NCBI GenBank assembly: GCA_903813345.2 | Contig: CAIIXF020000005.1 | Coordinates: 1,114,001 to 1,178,000, forward strand | DNA from: Owenia fusiformis | Lineage: Eukaryota; Annelida; Polychaeta; Sabellida; Oweniidae | DNA: 64,000 bases | Direction of reading: 5' to 3' | Shown: piece after piece, positions 54,601 to 62,746 of the stretch | Layout of the letters: the number at the start of each line of letters is the position of its first letter | How positions within the stretch are numbered: position 1 is the first letter of the stretch | Notes under the pieces: model-generated | What the model was told of the DNA's origin: nothing | Database searches by the model: none | The model's input: only the letters and a program-made list of their open reading frames with translations | Made by a program: the position numbers and the translations under genes

Positions 54601-57600
54601 ATTACTGGCAAAATCACAAATATCTAAATATTGAATATCTACTGGTAATTTTTGACCAATAAGTCTTAACTTAAGCAAATTTTGTTCTGAAATGTTGGGT
54701 TAAAATGACATCTGAAGTTTCTGCACTATTCATTTGGATCCAAGTTAGTCGCTATCATTTTTCGACACATTACATGCAATATTAATCAACATTTTCACTG
54801 TTGATATTCACCGATGTAATTTACTGAACTTACTGTGAACAATTAGTCGCAGAATTTCCCTCTTCATCAGTGGCTAACGCCCCAGCAAACTCCTCTGTCT
54901 CAATACTGAATCCTTTGGGGAGTTCTGTCCAGTCCTCAAATTTTGCTCCACCCCCAAGGGAATACTCCCCCGCAGGGCAAGCGTGACACTCTTGGTCGCC
55001 ATTTAGATCTAAGTACTTTCCCGCCTCACATGTGAAAGCTACAATGAATTAAAATATCTGTTATCTATGTTCCTAAGGTAAAATATCCTGCATTACGTCT
55101 GTTTGAAACTTCATACAAGTAATGTCTCCTTACTTATGAGTGAAAGATTTAATATTTTTGCATTTGTATACATGTATAGTGAATTGTTTTTATTATATTT
55201 AAAGGAAATATGCTGTGTAAAGCATATTGATAATAGCATTTAAACTTGTCTAAAACAGGTAGCACTACCTTAATTAAGTATATATAGCTTTGGTGGTAAT
55301 AATCTGTCTTATTGGAACATAAAGAATAATTTAACAAAAAACTAATCTTGCTTAGATTAATTTTGCCATTATCTTAACTAGTTGATGTTCTGGGAAGCCT
55401 TGGAGGTACAAACATATCATATCAGGTACAATAAAACATGTGATTTGAACAACTTTCTTGAGTAGCTCTTAGGAATATGACACATTAGCCACTCTAATGT
55501 TTCAATGATATACTATATACTTTTAACCATTTAAATCTCTCTAATTTATTCATAGGAAGTTATTTACATTAAATATACGAAGCCATGGCTAAAACTGAAC
55601 CTTGATTATTTAAGTTATTTGGAACTAGTTGTCAAAAAATCTGAAATTTCTCCATCTTCTATAACTTCCATATTTGATCAGATATCCCAATTCTTTATCT
55701 TTAAGATTACAAAATTTGGATTATTAGGTAAACATTGGCATGCTTGTCAAAAAGATTCCTTCCAACATCTTACACCCTCTATTCTTTGTTCCCTTTTAAC
55801 TACACAAATGGCACAAACAATGACAATCCATTCATATACCTGCTATATTGAAAAGGAGTATTGATCTAATATACATCTATGAATCCTTTATATTTAATCA
55901 AATATCACAAGTATTTGAAGCAATGTGATAACCAGCATCGTTAATTCTTATATTACAATTCACAACTCGTACTAATCAATACTGTTAGAGAGTAAAAGCA
56001 CATAATATGTGGGTCTATGGAGTCAAAATGATGGTATTATGCTGTGTTTATCAAATTACGAACTACAATAATTGATGTGAAAAAAACAACCTGTTGTCGT
56101 TCCTTTGTTCTAAAAGATTTGCCTTATCATCTGCCGTAAGTTGATATTTTCCCAATAACTTAAATAAATTGTTTTATCTTAATATTTGTAAGCATACAGC
56201 ATCGTTCTTTTTGCTTATTGATGTTTGTGATTTATTCTCAAGCTATATGAGGAAACCTTACTTCTGTTTTTGAATAAAATAAAATATTTAAAGGCAGAAT
56301 CAGATCCAGCAAGCAATGTTTTTGCAAAATTGTTTTAATTTTATAACATTTTAGGCTCATATTTTTCTTCATAATATCCATGTTCTAAAAATCTTATACT
56401 TCATTGCAAGAAAACTAAATTTTTATATTAACAAGTTCATTTTTCTGCAAAAGTTGATATTACACATTTTTGGACTTTGAATCGTAAATAACTAAAATCA
56501 TTTGAGAAGGTATCATGGATCTATGAAGAAGTAATGTATTTGAAATAGTGAAGAATATTCTGGTAGGATGAGTCCACATGTTGCTTACAATTTGCCTACA
56601 TCTAAATCTCCCTTTAATAAATTTGATACGCTGTAACAAAAGGTTGTACTGAACTTGTTAACAAACAATGGCTATGAAAATAATTATAAATTCATGAATT
56701 TTATATTACAGAACATTCCGGAAAAGCAATCGATATAATAATCAGACACTCGACTATTACCGAGATAAAACACTTATGTGTAATCTCACCGAAAACCACA
56801 ATAATTAGCAATCACAATGGAAGTTCAAATTGGATGTTCCATCAGAATGAGTCAACATTATTACATTATTGATTTTTCAATGTTGAAAAGCATGTTGCTC
56901 TTATTAGTTGTCTAACACAGAAAGAACTTGTTGCGCAGAAAACAGAACATCGTAATAAAAATGTAACTCTCTTATTAGGTTCTGAACCCAGATATAAAAT
57001 TTCACTTTTGGAAATATTATAATTTTCCCTAATTATATCAGCTTAATAATATATAAACTAAGAAGTTAAACCTGAACTAATAAGATTAATTAACATATAT
57101 TGACTTTTACAGTAAATATCCAGTTTCAAAGAAACTGCGCACAAATGTCTGAAAAAGCAAATAATCTGCAAGGGAAGTGAATATCATGTCTATTAACAAC
57201 TGCGTCATATGAGATTGCCTCTATCATTCAGCATCCTTATACAATTTTATGATTAACATTGAGCATTTTAGTTATTTGTACTGTGTTCAAGGATCTTAAC
57301 CAAAGTATTAGTAATACTCTTATCCAACTGAATTATGGACCTGAAAATTATATTCTTTTCGCTACCAATTTTGATGCTTCATTAATAAGTATCAGTTCAT
57401 ATTTATAGAAAATGTATTAAACATCAAAGGCGAGTGTGCAGAAAAAGGTCCATAAAGTGTATTTTTGCTGTTGTTTTTTAGGTCACACCATACGTGACCA
57501 TAGTCATGCTCAAGTAGACATGGGTTAACCATTATGAAGCATAAGCACTGACCCGTAGAACAATATCTAGTGAATTTTACTATGAACCAGATAATAACTT

Positions 57601-60282
57601 TAAATAAGATTTTGTATCTGAGTTGTTTATGAAGTAAGCATTGCCCAATCAAAAGCCTCTTATATATGATGGATGTACCAAAGATACCAGGTACTGTATA
57701 GTTTACTCTATGACATCAAAACATGCAATATTTCAATTCAATTCATGGTTGTGATAGAAGTACGATTCGAATGTACATTATATATGGTTAATTTTCTAAC
57801 AGACAGAAAAATACAAGATTCTATTATGCATCACATCTTCTGTTTTCAAACTATCAATGTGCTTCTAGCAAGGATCTGATAGAAGGCTGTAATCTGGCAT
57901 GATGACAAACCAAGCAAGTAATTATTTCGGGAATTTAGGCTATATCAATTTATGACCAGTATCTAATGGTAGCTTTACTTAACGTCTCTCATATGCCGCA
58001 CTGTACCTTTTTAGAAAAAAGTATTGTTGTCCTCAGACTGCAGAATATGAGGCTAATTTGACAATCTCATCTTTTGATTGTTAGGAGCTAATCTGAGACA
58101 GCAGTTTTAATTTTGTGAGAAACTGCAGGCAAATCAACACATGTGGTGAAATTCAAAATCCAAAGAGCTTAGAGCTAACATATAATTAATCACCCATCAC
58201 CAACATAATCAAAATACATATATATGTTATACTTTAATTAAATATATTAGCATCCATGTATTAACATACAGAAGAGTTGGGCCAAAATATTCTTTCCCCT
58301 TACTTAAGCTTTTATACCAACGTTTTTACACGGGTTTATCTACCCATTTTCATAAAGATAATTCTATCAGAAAAATATATTTCGACCCATTTAACCTTTG
58401 TAAATATACCCTCCACCTCCATAATACCAGCAGATTTGAATACCCTAATAGTAAGTTAGAAGGAATTAGATTTTTCATACTTTACCTTGATTTTCAAGTC
58501 AGTAGTAAACTTCTACAAATTTTAGGCTAGAAATTAGTCGGTTAATTTTCATATTAATTTTGCAAATGGTTAAACCATTTCTGTTGATGAGTCTATTTGA
58601 TGTGATTTTTGCATGTTTATTTTCTTTGATTATTTGCTTGCAACCTGGCATTATATCTTGCAAAGCATGTGCCATTGTTATATTAGCATACTTTTTAAGA
58701 CATTCACTTACTGCAGGCCTTGCCACGTACTGGAGCATTGGGAGCAGTGCCATTTGGGTTACATTTGTCAGGGGCAGGCACTGACACCCGCCAACGTCCC
58801 CCGTAACTATCACACTCAGTATACTCATAGTGGTAGTCCTTCTACAGGAGGAATAAAAATGTATAATAGAAAATCTGCCACCCATACAGTAAAACAAAAA
58901 ATAAAAATAATTGAAATTTTATAAATGAATTTCCATGTTTTAGAAGTGATATCTTTTTCAATATGTCTTTTAGCTTGTCATCTATCTATCAATGGAAAAG
59001 ACTCAAGCAAAGGAAATTCATATATAGAATAAAGTATAACGCAGTGTTCTCCTCAGGATTTTTCTCAACTAGGTGCAAACTTTTTAATAGCCTTTTTTGA
59101 TGAAAATGTCCCAATGCTCTTCACATTCTCAATTAGGTATCAAAAGATATGAATTGGTAGTGTTTAACTTGAATGATAATTCTACCATTTACTCATAAAT
59201 CTGTCCTACATAGTTGAATGGGTGCATGTTTTTTTTTACTCAAGTAGCGTGTTATGTTGAATAATAACTATTGCATACCCCAGTCCCCGAGGATATTTTT
59301 ACATAGGCGCTGTATAAAATGAATTATCAACATATCAGAAGCATTTTGCTTGCGAGTCGCACCACTTGTATGAATAGACATCAAATTGAATGAAAGGTAC
59401 TTTCAAATCGTTGACACTTAGTTGGATAAATGCTGGGGAGAGAACTCAACTGTTAAAAAAATTCCCTATCACCAACACGTTAACTTATGAATAGTTGCAT
59501 TTTAAACAATAAACACGATGTATGGTCTCTATTCATAAGTCAGTCTTATCTATGTCCTGAAAAAAGTAATAAAAAGTAAAATTACAACAAAAGAAAGCTT
59601 CCCATCCTCCAACAACATTGAGTTGGTAACTCATTACTCACTGCAATCTTTGCCACGTTGAGGTGGATTTGGGGCACCACCTATACATGTTTTGGGGTCT
59701 GGTACTGAGACCCTCCAACGTCCACCTGAACTGTCACATTCCGTGTATTCATAGTGGAAATCATGCTACACAGAAATCATATACTTAATTGTATAATATA
59801 AGATCAGAGATTTAATCGACATATACCATTAAAGGTCCTTTCGTCAAACTTTCACGTATGGGGTTATTTTGACCATGGGTTTATTTCGACATCATGGCCA
59901 ATATTCCAATTTTCAGGTTTGATAATCTTGGATGAGATCTCCCAATTAAAATTTTCAAACAACAAACATGGCAGAATGGATAGATTGAAAGCCCCGTGAC
60001 CAAATGACCCCATACATTAAAGTTCATGAAGGACCCTTATATTTTAGCCGAAATTTATATTTTGTGAGAGTGATCTATAACTACAGAACATGATGCAGAT
60101 CTCCATGAAAGATAAATGCTGCAACTTTTGTTTAGAAATATGATGAACAAATTTTTTTTAATAAGTGCGCATGAACTTACCGGTTGACATGTTGGCAGAT
60201 CATCAGCAAAACTGGTTCCACTCCAAATGCTCAACAAGCAAAAAAGTGGCAACAATATTTGACTCGAGATAACTTTATCCAT
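30619..60282 (-). CDS. ELAPOR: ELAPOR1/2 homologue (EIG121 family), type I endolysosomal membrane protein, complete gene
   Basis: Endosome/lysosome-associated apoptosis and autophagy regulator family; vertebrate members sit in late endosomes and lysosomes and affect autophagy. Twenty exons are used at a time, with two alternative second exons. All junctions are GT..AG and phase-consistent, giving 1008 residues with exon 2a or 1010 with 2b; human ELAPOR1 is about 1013. Order: signal peptide 1-26, a luminal region of cysteine-rich growth-factor-receptor-like repeats (for example CPANTAPNYSIEYKWWNNLP, TFSWAFQKTDWES) with several N-glycosylation sequons, one transmembrane helix about 911-931 (VAIAGATLLAVLLITVLVY), and an acidic tail with overlapping YxxPhi motifs YKYM and YMKL (lysosomal sorting type). 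Whether it is the single invertebrate orthologue of both vertebrate paralogues is inference. Introns are 0.2-6.7 kb and carry many repeats. Confidence 0.93.
30646..32243 (-). other. ELAPOR last intron, no gene recognised
   Basis: AT-rich intron. A pyrimidine-rich stretch of tcctcctccc units lies near 30825-30860 and a caatcaatcaatca run near 31775. Nothing coding was found. Confidence 0.5.
32244..32430 (-). CDS. ELAPOR: ELAPOR exon 19, cytoplasmic tail
   Basis: 187 bp, phase 2 to 0. Opens LEYKYMKLAAGSGKP (two overlapping YxxPhi motifs) and continues ELPAAETCALSEDEEEQFD and SKFMNKLKNITGK, aligned with the vertebrate tail. Its acceptor ttatatttcag|acttgag is the first unit of an 11-copy array. 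Confidence 0.95.
32423..32840 (-). repeat. 38-bp tandem repeat (11 copies) that duplicates a 3' splice acceptor
   Basis: Units start every 38 bp from 32423 to 32803. On the - strand each unit holds a pyrimidine-rich stretch, tttcag and the exon 19 start ACTTGAGTAC. Two unit variants alternate (cctccattatatttcag and catcattacttttcag), so the higher-order period is 76 bp. The unit nearest the exon is the true splice acceptor. Degenerate copies continue to about 32935. Confidence 0.93.
33265..33651. mobile_element. TIR element S1, 387 bp, inserted between AAA and TTT without duplication
   Basis: Ends ggacgattctcggtttggag and ctccaaaccgagaatcgtcc are inverse. Left flank gtgtaaa and right flank tttgaagg together recreate exactly the uninterrupted repeat gtgtaaatttgaagg (seen at 33115-33127 and about 33791). 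No base is duplicated. This target choice and lack of duplication are the hallmark of the described Spy group of transposons. Non-coding. Confidence 0.8.
34325..35165. repeat. Satellite, about 128-bp unit rich in AAAATGGCGGCCATTTT
   Basis: Six to seven units carrying aaaatggcggccattttt, ctaccaaaagtgtcat and gctccactacttttcgag. Each unit has a short palindrome around GGCGGCC/GGCCGCC. It fills the centre of element S2. Confidence 0.85.
35455..35525. repeat. GGAC microsatellite
   Basis: Runs of ggacggacgg with variants, just after the satellite. The reverse unit (cgtccgtcc) appears in the dispersed elements at 20506 and 21630. Confidence 0.85.
35707..36097. mobile_element. TIR element S3, 391 bp, nested in S2 between AAA and TTT
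   Basis: Full-length relative of S1. Flanks atcaaa and tttgtccg rejoin to atcaaatttgtccg, which is the inverse of the intact sequence at 33325-33338 in S1. This is a second independent target with no duplicated base. Confidence 0.8.
36733..36815 (-). CDS. ELAPOR: ELAPOR exon 18, transmembrane helix
   Basis: 83 bp, phase 0 to 2. AEVAIAGATLLAVLLITVLV then YCWKRNRK: a single helix followed by a basic stop-transfer stretch. Confidence 0.93.
36816..38172 (-). other. ELAPOR intron 17 with one foldback repeat
   Basis: AT-rich. Apart from the foldback at 37449-37590 and T-rich low-complexity DNA near 37670-37890 (cttattcttaca repeats, ttttcaaa runs) nothing is recognised. Confidence 0.5.
37449..37590. 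repeat. Foldback (hairpin) element, 142 bp
   Basis: gatatcctatgatttt with ccatttttatccatgagtgg is mirrored on the right by ggataaaaatgatagc and aaaatcataggatatc. The centre reads gtgagcgcagcgaatgag. Confidence 0.8.
38173..38242 (-). CDS. ELAPOR: ELAPOR exon 17, juxtamembrane
   Basis: 70 bp, phase 2 to 0. Short exon with one Cys pair (HCVL...MKCPILPFF), matching the segment just outside the transmembrane helix. Confidence 0.82.
38745..38987 (-). CDS. ELAPOR: ELAPOR exon 16
   Basis: 243 bp, phase 2 to 2. Contains CPDGRYTVIHLRCD, PPKCPDGTCDGCTFHFMWNS and CPQCHEDDYDVVKGEC, the last conserved Cys-rich module before the membrane. Confidence 0.95.
39264..39380 (-). CDS. ELAPOR: ELAPOR exon 15
   Basis: 117 bp, phase 2 to 2. 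Reads LGDHLLNITNSSMKTELEAA and DLDLHFTYVSS, corresponding to the 'L.D.L.gvt' region. Confidence 0.9.
39636..39745 (-). CDS. ELAPOR: ELAPOR exon 14
   Basis: 110 bp, phase 0 to 2. Reads AHGVQSMICRSTLIPP, equivalent to the vertebrate segment with one conserved Cys before the prolines. Confidence 0.9.
39746..40774 (-). other. ELAPOR intron 13, nothing recognised
   Basis: AT-rich intron without coding potential, inverted repeats or tandem repeats that I could identify. Confidence 0.5.
40775..40922 (-). CDS. ELAPOR: ELAPOR exon 13
   Basis: 148 bp, phase 2 to 0. Reads GTQYYHTFNISLCGHEGLGE ... NNVTQSS; the HxFxxSLCG block is typical of the mannose-6-phosphate-receptor-like part of the family. Confidence 0.95.
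41201..41419 (-). CDS. ELAPOR: ELAPOR exon 12
   Basis: 219 bp, phase 2 to 2. Two cysteine-rich motifs: CVPCPAGQYIEPNSTQCKTC and ACHSCGQGLQAKDHQLCYS. Confidence 0.95.
41796..41996 (-). CDS. ELAPOR: ELAPOR exon 11
   Basis: 201 bp, phase 2 to 2. Reads YAITKNEPVTFSWAFQKTDW and NDIAKIYSISVTNTIDGGA then a CRSC repeat start. Separated from exon 10 by a 6.7 kb intron. Confidence 0.94.
44761..44998. mobile_element. Short inverted-repeat element, about 240 bp
   Basis: gaggcatcaaa and aaactaaataaatctagtt at the left are mirrored by aactagatttatttagttt and tttgatgcctc at the right. Non-coding, MITE-like. Confidence 0.6.
45099..46191 (-). mobile_element. Mariner-type element, 1093 bp, TA duplication, degenerate
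   Basis: Ends cgaggggtgatccaaaagtc and gacttttggatcacccctcg are perfect inverses, flanked by TA (45097-45098, 46192-46193). A second inverted pair lies inside: ccctgccacccggaacggta at 45267 and its inverse near 46003-46022, suggesting nesting or a composite end. A transposase C-terminus remains on the - strand. Confidence 0.85.
45437..45643 (-). pseudogene. Mariner transposase C-terminal remnant
   Basis: Reads MASCDFLPFLEVERRVERK ... LVKRYERWVQICGKYVEK, matching the catalytic-Asp-to-C-terminus pattern of mariner transposases (S.CDfflFp.lk..l.g and the final rW.kCi...GdYvEk). Upstream catalytic parts are not readable. Confidence 0.65.
46445..47140. repeat. Minisatellite, 42-bp unit, about 16 copies
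   Basis: Unit taactgtgactgccaaaaga plus ctcacaatgtgtcctcaaatat. Forty-two is divisible by three, so frames stay open across units (Cys/Asn-rich on +). These are not considered genes because units vary freely and stops occur. Confidence 0.92.
48483..48600. repeat. Direct duplication, two copies of about 57 bp
   Basis: actgatactagtccacttgg ... atcaggcattatgaccagtt ... is repeated once with two or three changes, just downstream (on - strand) of exon 10. Confidence 0.85.
48661..48755 (-). CDS. ELAPOR: ELAPOR exon 10, His-rich
   Basis: 95 bp, phase 0 to 2. Begins with a histidine/arginine run (GHHRHHHRHHN) and continues RPVEAIRIWEGTINVSTA, which matches the family's P-V-E-x-W-x-G segment. The His run is unusual. 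The phases fit both neighbours. Confidence 0.8.
48756..51418 (-). other. ELAPOR intron 9, nothing clearly coding
   Basis: AT-rich intron. A one-ended copy of the 24051 foldback family lies near 50148. No exon or full transposon was recognised. Confidence 0.5.
51419..51636 (-). CDS. ELAPOR: ELAPOR exon 9
   Basis: 218 bp, phase 1 to 0. Reads GWVPTGDHIASGIGHADDSY and TLTFVFETKCQGKCEFFFMQ, a highly conserved family block. Confidence 0.95.
51966..52148 (-). CDS. ELAPOR: ELAPOR exon 8
   Basis: 183 bp, phase 1 to 1. Cysteine-rich repeat ending CPANTAPNYSIEYKWWNNLP and an N-glycosylation sequon (NVTS). Confidence 0.95.
52521..52721 (-). CDS. ELAPOR: ELAPOR exon 7
   Basis: 201 bp, phase 1 to 1. Reads CKEKDYFAYNMPCDEKKQTR, MYRWVEPTVC and PEPCPPCNPG, as in vertebrate ELAPOR. 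Confidence 0.94.
53069..53218 (-). CDS. ELAPOR: ELAPOR exon 6
   Basis: 150 bp, phase 1 to 1. A pure cysteine-rich repeat exon: VAYTSQCSKCKEGTMSAEGS then CTMCEPNTYAPKGSPECKNC. Confidence 0.95.
53478..53673 (-). CDS. ELAPOR: ELAPOR exon 5
   Basis: 196 bp, phase 0 to 1. Contains DGQWRTQVFSLKSGPNTLVW and KPILIKEIVLHG, matching the strand pattern of the family's luminal domain. Confidence 0.92.
53700..53960. repeat. Minisatellite, about 31-bp unit, eight copies
   Basis: Repeats of aatgacaggttatcatattg plus gtattttaaaag just after the exon 5 acceptor on the - strand (that is, in the upstream intron). Confidence 0.88.
54203..54350 (-). CDS. ELAPOR: ELAPOR exon 4
   Basis: 148 bp, phase 2 to 0. Reads TRKDYIASVPKHCTSSLVY and GSVSFTYQYADNGILFHFL, matching the luminal domain after the first cysteine-rich repeat. 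Confidence 0.92.
54834..55038 (-). CDS. ELAPOR: ELAPOR exon 3
   Basis: 205 bp, phase 1 to 2. Reads FTCEAGKYLDLNGDQECHAC then GGGAKFEDWTELPKGFSI, a cysteine-rich repeat followed by the family's W-x-E-L-P segment. Confidence 0.93.
55039..58711 (-). other. ELAPOR intron 2, 3.7 kb, nothing recognised
   Basis: Very AT-rich intron between exon 2b and exon 3. No coding frame, tandem repeat or TIR pair was identified by eye. Confidence 0.5.
58712..58841 (-). CDS. ELAPOR: ELAPOR exon 2b (alternative second exon)
   Basis: 130 bp, phase 0 to 1, acceptor cctcctgtag, donor gtaagt. Encodes HYEYTECDSYGGRWRVSVPA ... ending GKAC. Using it after 2a would shift the frame and stop within six codons, so the two must be alternatives. 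Confidence 0.9.
58842..59641 (-). other. Intron between the two alternative second exons of ELAPOR
   Basis: About 800 bp, AT-rich, with normal acceptor and donor at its ends. Splicing 2a to 2b through it would break the frame. No clear paired elements that could enforce exclusive choice were seen. Confidence 0.5.
59642..59765 (-). CDS. ELAPOR: ELAPOR exon 2a (alternative second exon)
   Basis: 124 bp, phase 0 to 1, acceptor tgtgtag, donor gtgagt. Encodes HYEYTECDSSGGRWRVSVPD ... ending GKDC. Homologous to exon 2b in length, phase and sequence. Confidence 0.9.
60181..60282 (-). CDS. ELAPOR: ELAPOR exon 1, signal peptide
   Basis: ATG at 60282-60280 opens a 34-codon exon with a hydrophobic signal sequence (ILLPLFCLLSIWSGTSFA) and the first luminal Cys. 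Ends phase 0 at caaccg|gtaagt. Confidence 0.88.
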
Positions 60283-60460
60283 TCTCGAAGTATTAGGTCA
60301 AAATTTTCTCAGAATATAGTCAACATTCAGCTCTGTGTTATAAATCCTTTACTTTACTGCACAACTGCCATAAACGTACGAATGTGTGGAAAATATTGGA
60401 GATTCTAATTTTGTACAAAATTTTATTTGCGCATGCGCACTGTCGATGAGAGCGGTTTTT
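60283..60460 (-). promoter_or_regulatory. ELAPOR: ELAPOR promoter region with NRF1-like palindrome
   Basis: TGCGCATGCGCA at 60428-60439 matches the NRF1 (alpha-pal) consensus and lies about 146 bp upstream of the ELAPOR start codon. A related half-site (acatgcgcac) occurs near 61142 on the PACRGL side. No TATA box was obvious. Confidence 0.5.
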
Positions 60461-61194
60461 GCACCAAATCAAGCAATATTACGATCTCAAATCACACAAA
60501 ATGTTTTATTAATGTAAAAATAATTTATTATGGTGATAAATTTTAGTTAATATAGTGGAAAATGAATAATCTAATTGATTTTTGACATAGCAACGACCAT
60601 GATGCATTGCAAATAACAAGATGGTGGACACATTTTTTAAATTTTAAAATTCAAGTAAGTTTTAGCTCTTTTCCAACGTAAAGTAATCGTATATGAAATA
60701 TACTTGACTTTTACAAACTATTCCTGTATATTAGAAAACATTTAGATGGATAGCATGTGGTTTCGAATCAACAGAGACATCTAATTTTTATGTCAGTCAT
60801 TGAGTTGTCATTCACAAAATACAGTGCTGGTATATATTAATTGATTAGTCGTTTAATTGGAATATTTCATTGAATTTTAACATTTAATGTCCCAAACTTC
60901 CACAAACTGCAGAAAAGTATACCCCATAAATCATATTTACCAAAATGAGTGTCTCCAAGGCTTCACACCAACGTATGCATAATGCATTTGTCACGAGTTT
61001 GAGCTGAAATTTCGCCAAAATGAAGTAGGCTAAGGGTAGTCTCTGCCAGGTTTGTTTATTGTGGTAAGCTTGTAAGTGCTCAGAAGCAAATAATTCATGT
61101 GCGCAAAATAATCAAATAATCTGATTGGTTTAAACTTTGCTGCACATGCGCACGATGTGTGCCATGTTTTTTTCTAGTGATTTCGTTTCGTTTC

Positions 61195-61255
61195 ATGGAG
61201 TTTGCGTTTCAGTGTAACTTCCGCAAAAATGGCGGACCATGAACAGAATTAACAG
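61195..61255 (+). promoter_or_regulatory. PACRGL: Candidate 5' untranslated exon of PACRGL with an 8-codon upstream ORF
   Basis: The sequence ttccgcaaaaatggcggacc has an ATG (61229) followed by six codons and TAA (61250-61252), then cag|gtaaaa (donor 61256). The next acceptor in sense is at 63477, three exon bases chosen there precede the PACRGL ATG by 29 bp. The exon start is not defined. The reading rests on context only. Confidence 0.4.
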
Positions 61256-61639
61256 GTAAAATCACTTCGAAATTTCAACAGAACTTTTAACCTATAATAG
61301 CAAAACCTTTGTTTTATTTGTTCATTCTATCCATCAGATAAGAGTTTCAGGGGTATGTAGGCAAATTCATTTTGGTAGGAGCACTCTGTTTAGTTTGAAA
61401 ACGCACCCTTTATTATTATATATCAGCACTGTAGAAATCATCAAGGGTCAAATGAAATGTTGCACTTTGATCAGTTACAACTTCACTTATAAATGTTTTA
61501 TAATTTATAAATATAAATGGAACATCTACATATCAAATTTAGTGTGTAAATATTTAGATGCAAGTTTGAGTAATTTTTTTTTGAAACCTGAACTGTACCC
61601 ATAGTGAACACCATCCATTCAGGGATTCTAATAGGTGTA

Positions 61640-62392
61640 ACTTTATCCCGTTCCAGGACTATAGTCCTGTACGGAGCCCATACATTTGCCTGTACGATTA
61701 CAACTTGGGAGAATTATCTACGCCCCTTCCACTTAAGAAACCTACCTCAATGCATTCTACAACTCAAAATGTAACTTCTAATATATTGGAACCGCCGATT
61801 GTCTGGGTTAGTTGGCAGAACGAGGTCTTTTTGTTTCTTATGGCTCTTTTGGTCGAAGTTCGATTAAGATGGCGGTTATAACGGAATTTCCCGAACTCTT
61901 CCGTAATAGCACGAACTTGGTTTTTCGTTACGTCACTTCCGTGTAAAATGGATTTGTTTCGGGTAAGAGGGAATTTCGAAAATTTCGGACAATATTTTCA
62001 ATATTTACTGCCATGTCGACATCCTATGCTCTTAACTGTATACCGAATGGTTAAACAATGTTTCTTACCGGAAACAAATCCATTTTACATGGAAGTGAAG
62101 TAACGAAAAACCAAGTTCGTGCTATTACGGAAGAGTTCGGGAAATTCCGTTATAACCGCCATCTTAATCGAACTTCGACCAAAAGAGCCATAAGAAACAA
62201 AAAGACCTCGTTCTGCCAACTAACCCAGACAATCGGCGGTTCCAATATATTAGAAGTTACATTTTGAGTTGTAGAATGCATTGAGGTAGGTTTCTTAAGT
62301 GGAAGGGGCGTAGATAATTCTCCCAAGTTGTAATCGTACAGGCAAATGTATGGGCTCCGTACAGGACTATAGTCCGGGAACAGGATAAGTGT
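61640..62392. repeat. Large near-perfect inverted repeat (snap-back), arms about 330 bp, loop about 95 bp
   Basis: Left arm about 61640-61968 and right arm about 62064-62392 are inverse over nearly all their length. Examples: ggactatagtcctgtacgg / ccgtacaggactatagtcc at the outside; gtgtaaaatggatttgtttc / gaaacaaatccattttacat near the loop. Few mismatches were seen. The open frames on both strands are mirror images of each other and are not treated as genes. Confidence 0.93.
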
Positions 62393-62585
62393 AACTATCA
62401 ATAGAGGTCAATGGATGATGTTCACTATGACTGAACCATAATTTCATGAATCATAATCCATCATAGCATTTCCTATCATCACCTTATACCATTGAATATT
62501 GTGAATTATAACATAATTTATCTATCAATTTACTATAGATCAAATCTTTGGGAAATAAAATACCAAAGCAGTTTATTGAACTATA

Positions 62586-62746
62586 CAGTAAAACCTGTCG
62601 CAGTAAACACCTGTCTCTAAAAGACACCCTTCCTCCGCACATACTCTTCTGACTTCTGTTTAAATTACCTTCTCTATAGTGTACACCTACAAACACTGAA
62701 CGTTTTTTCTTGGCAAAAAAGCGTTCAATATACACAGGTTTTACTG
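62586..62746. mobile_element. MITE, 161 bp, TA duplication
   Basis: Ends cagtaaaacctgt and acaggttttactg are inverse with TA on both sides. Inner bases have further weak inverse matches. Non-coding. Confidence 0.75.

Noticed and set aside
58499-58924. Open frames of 74-132 codons around exon 2b
   Set aside because: They extend beyond splice sites or lie on the opposite strand; only the phase-consistent 130-bp exon matches the family.
61867-62401. Frames of 69 and 83 codons on opposite strands
   Set aside because: They are mirror images produced by the inverted repeat; no recognisable protein.
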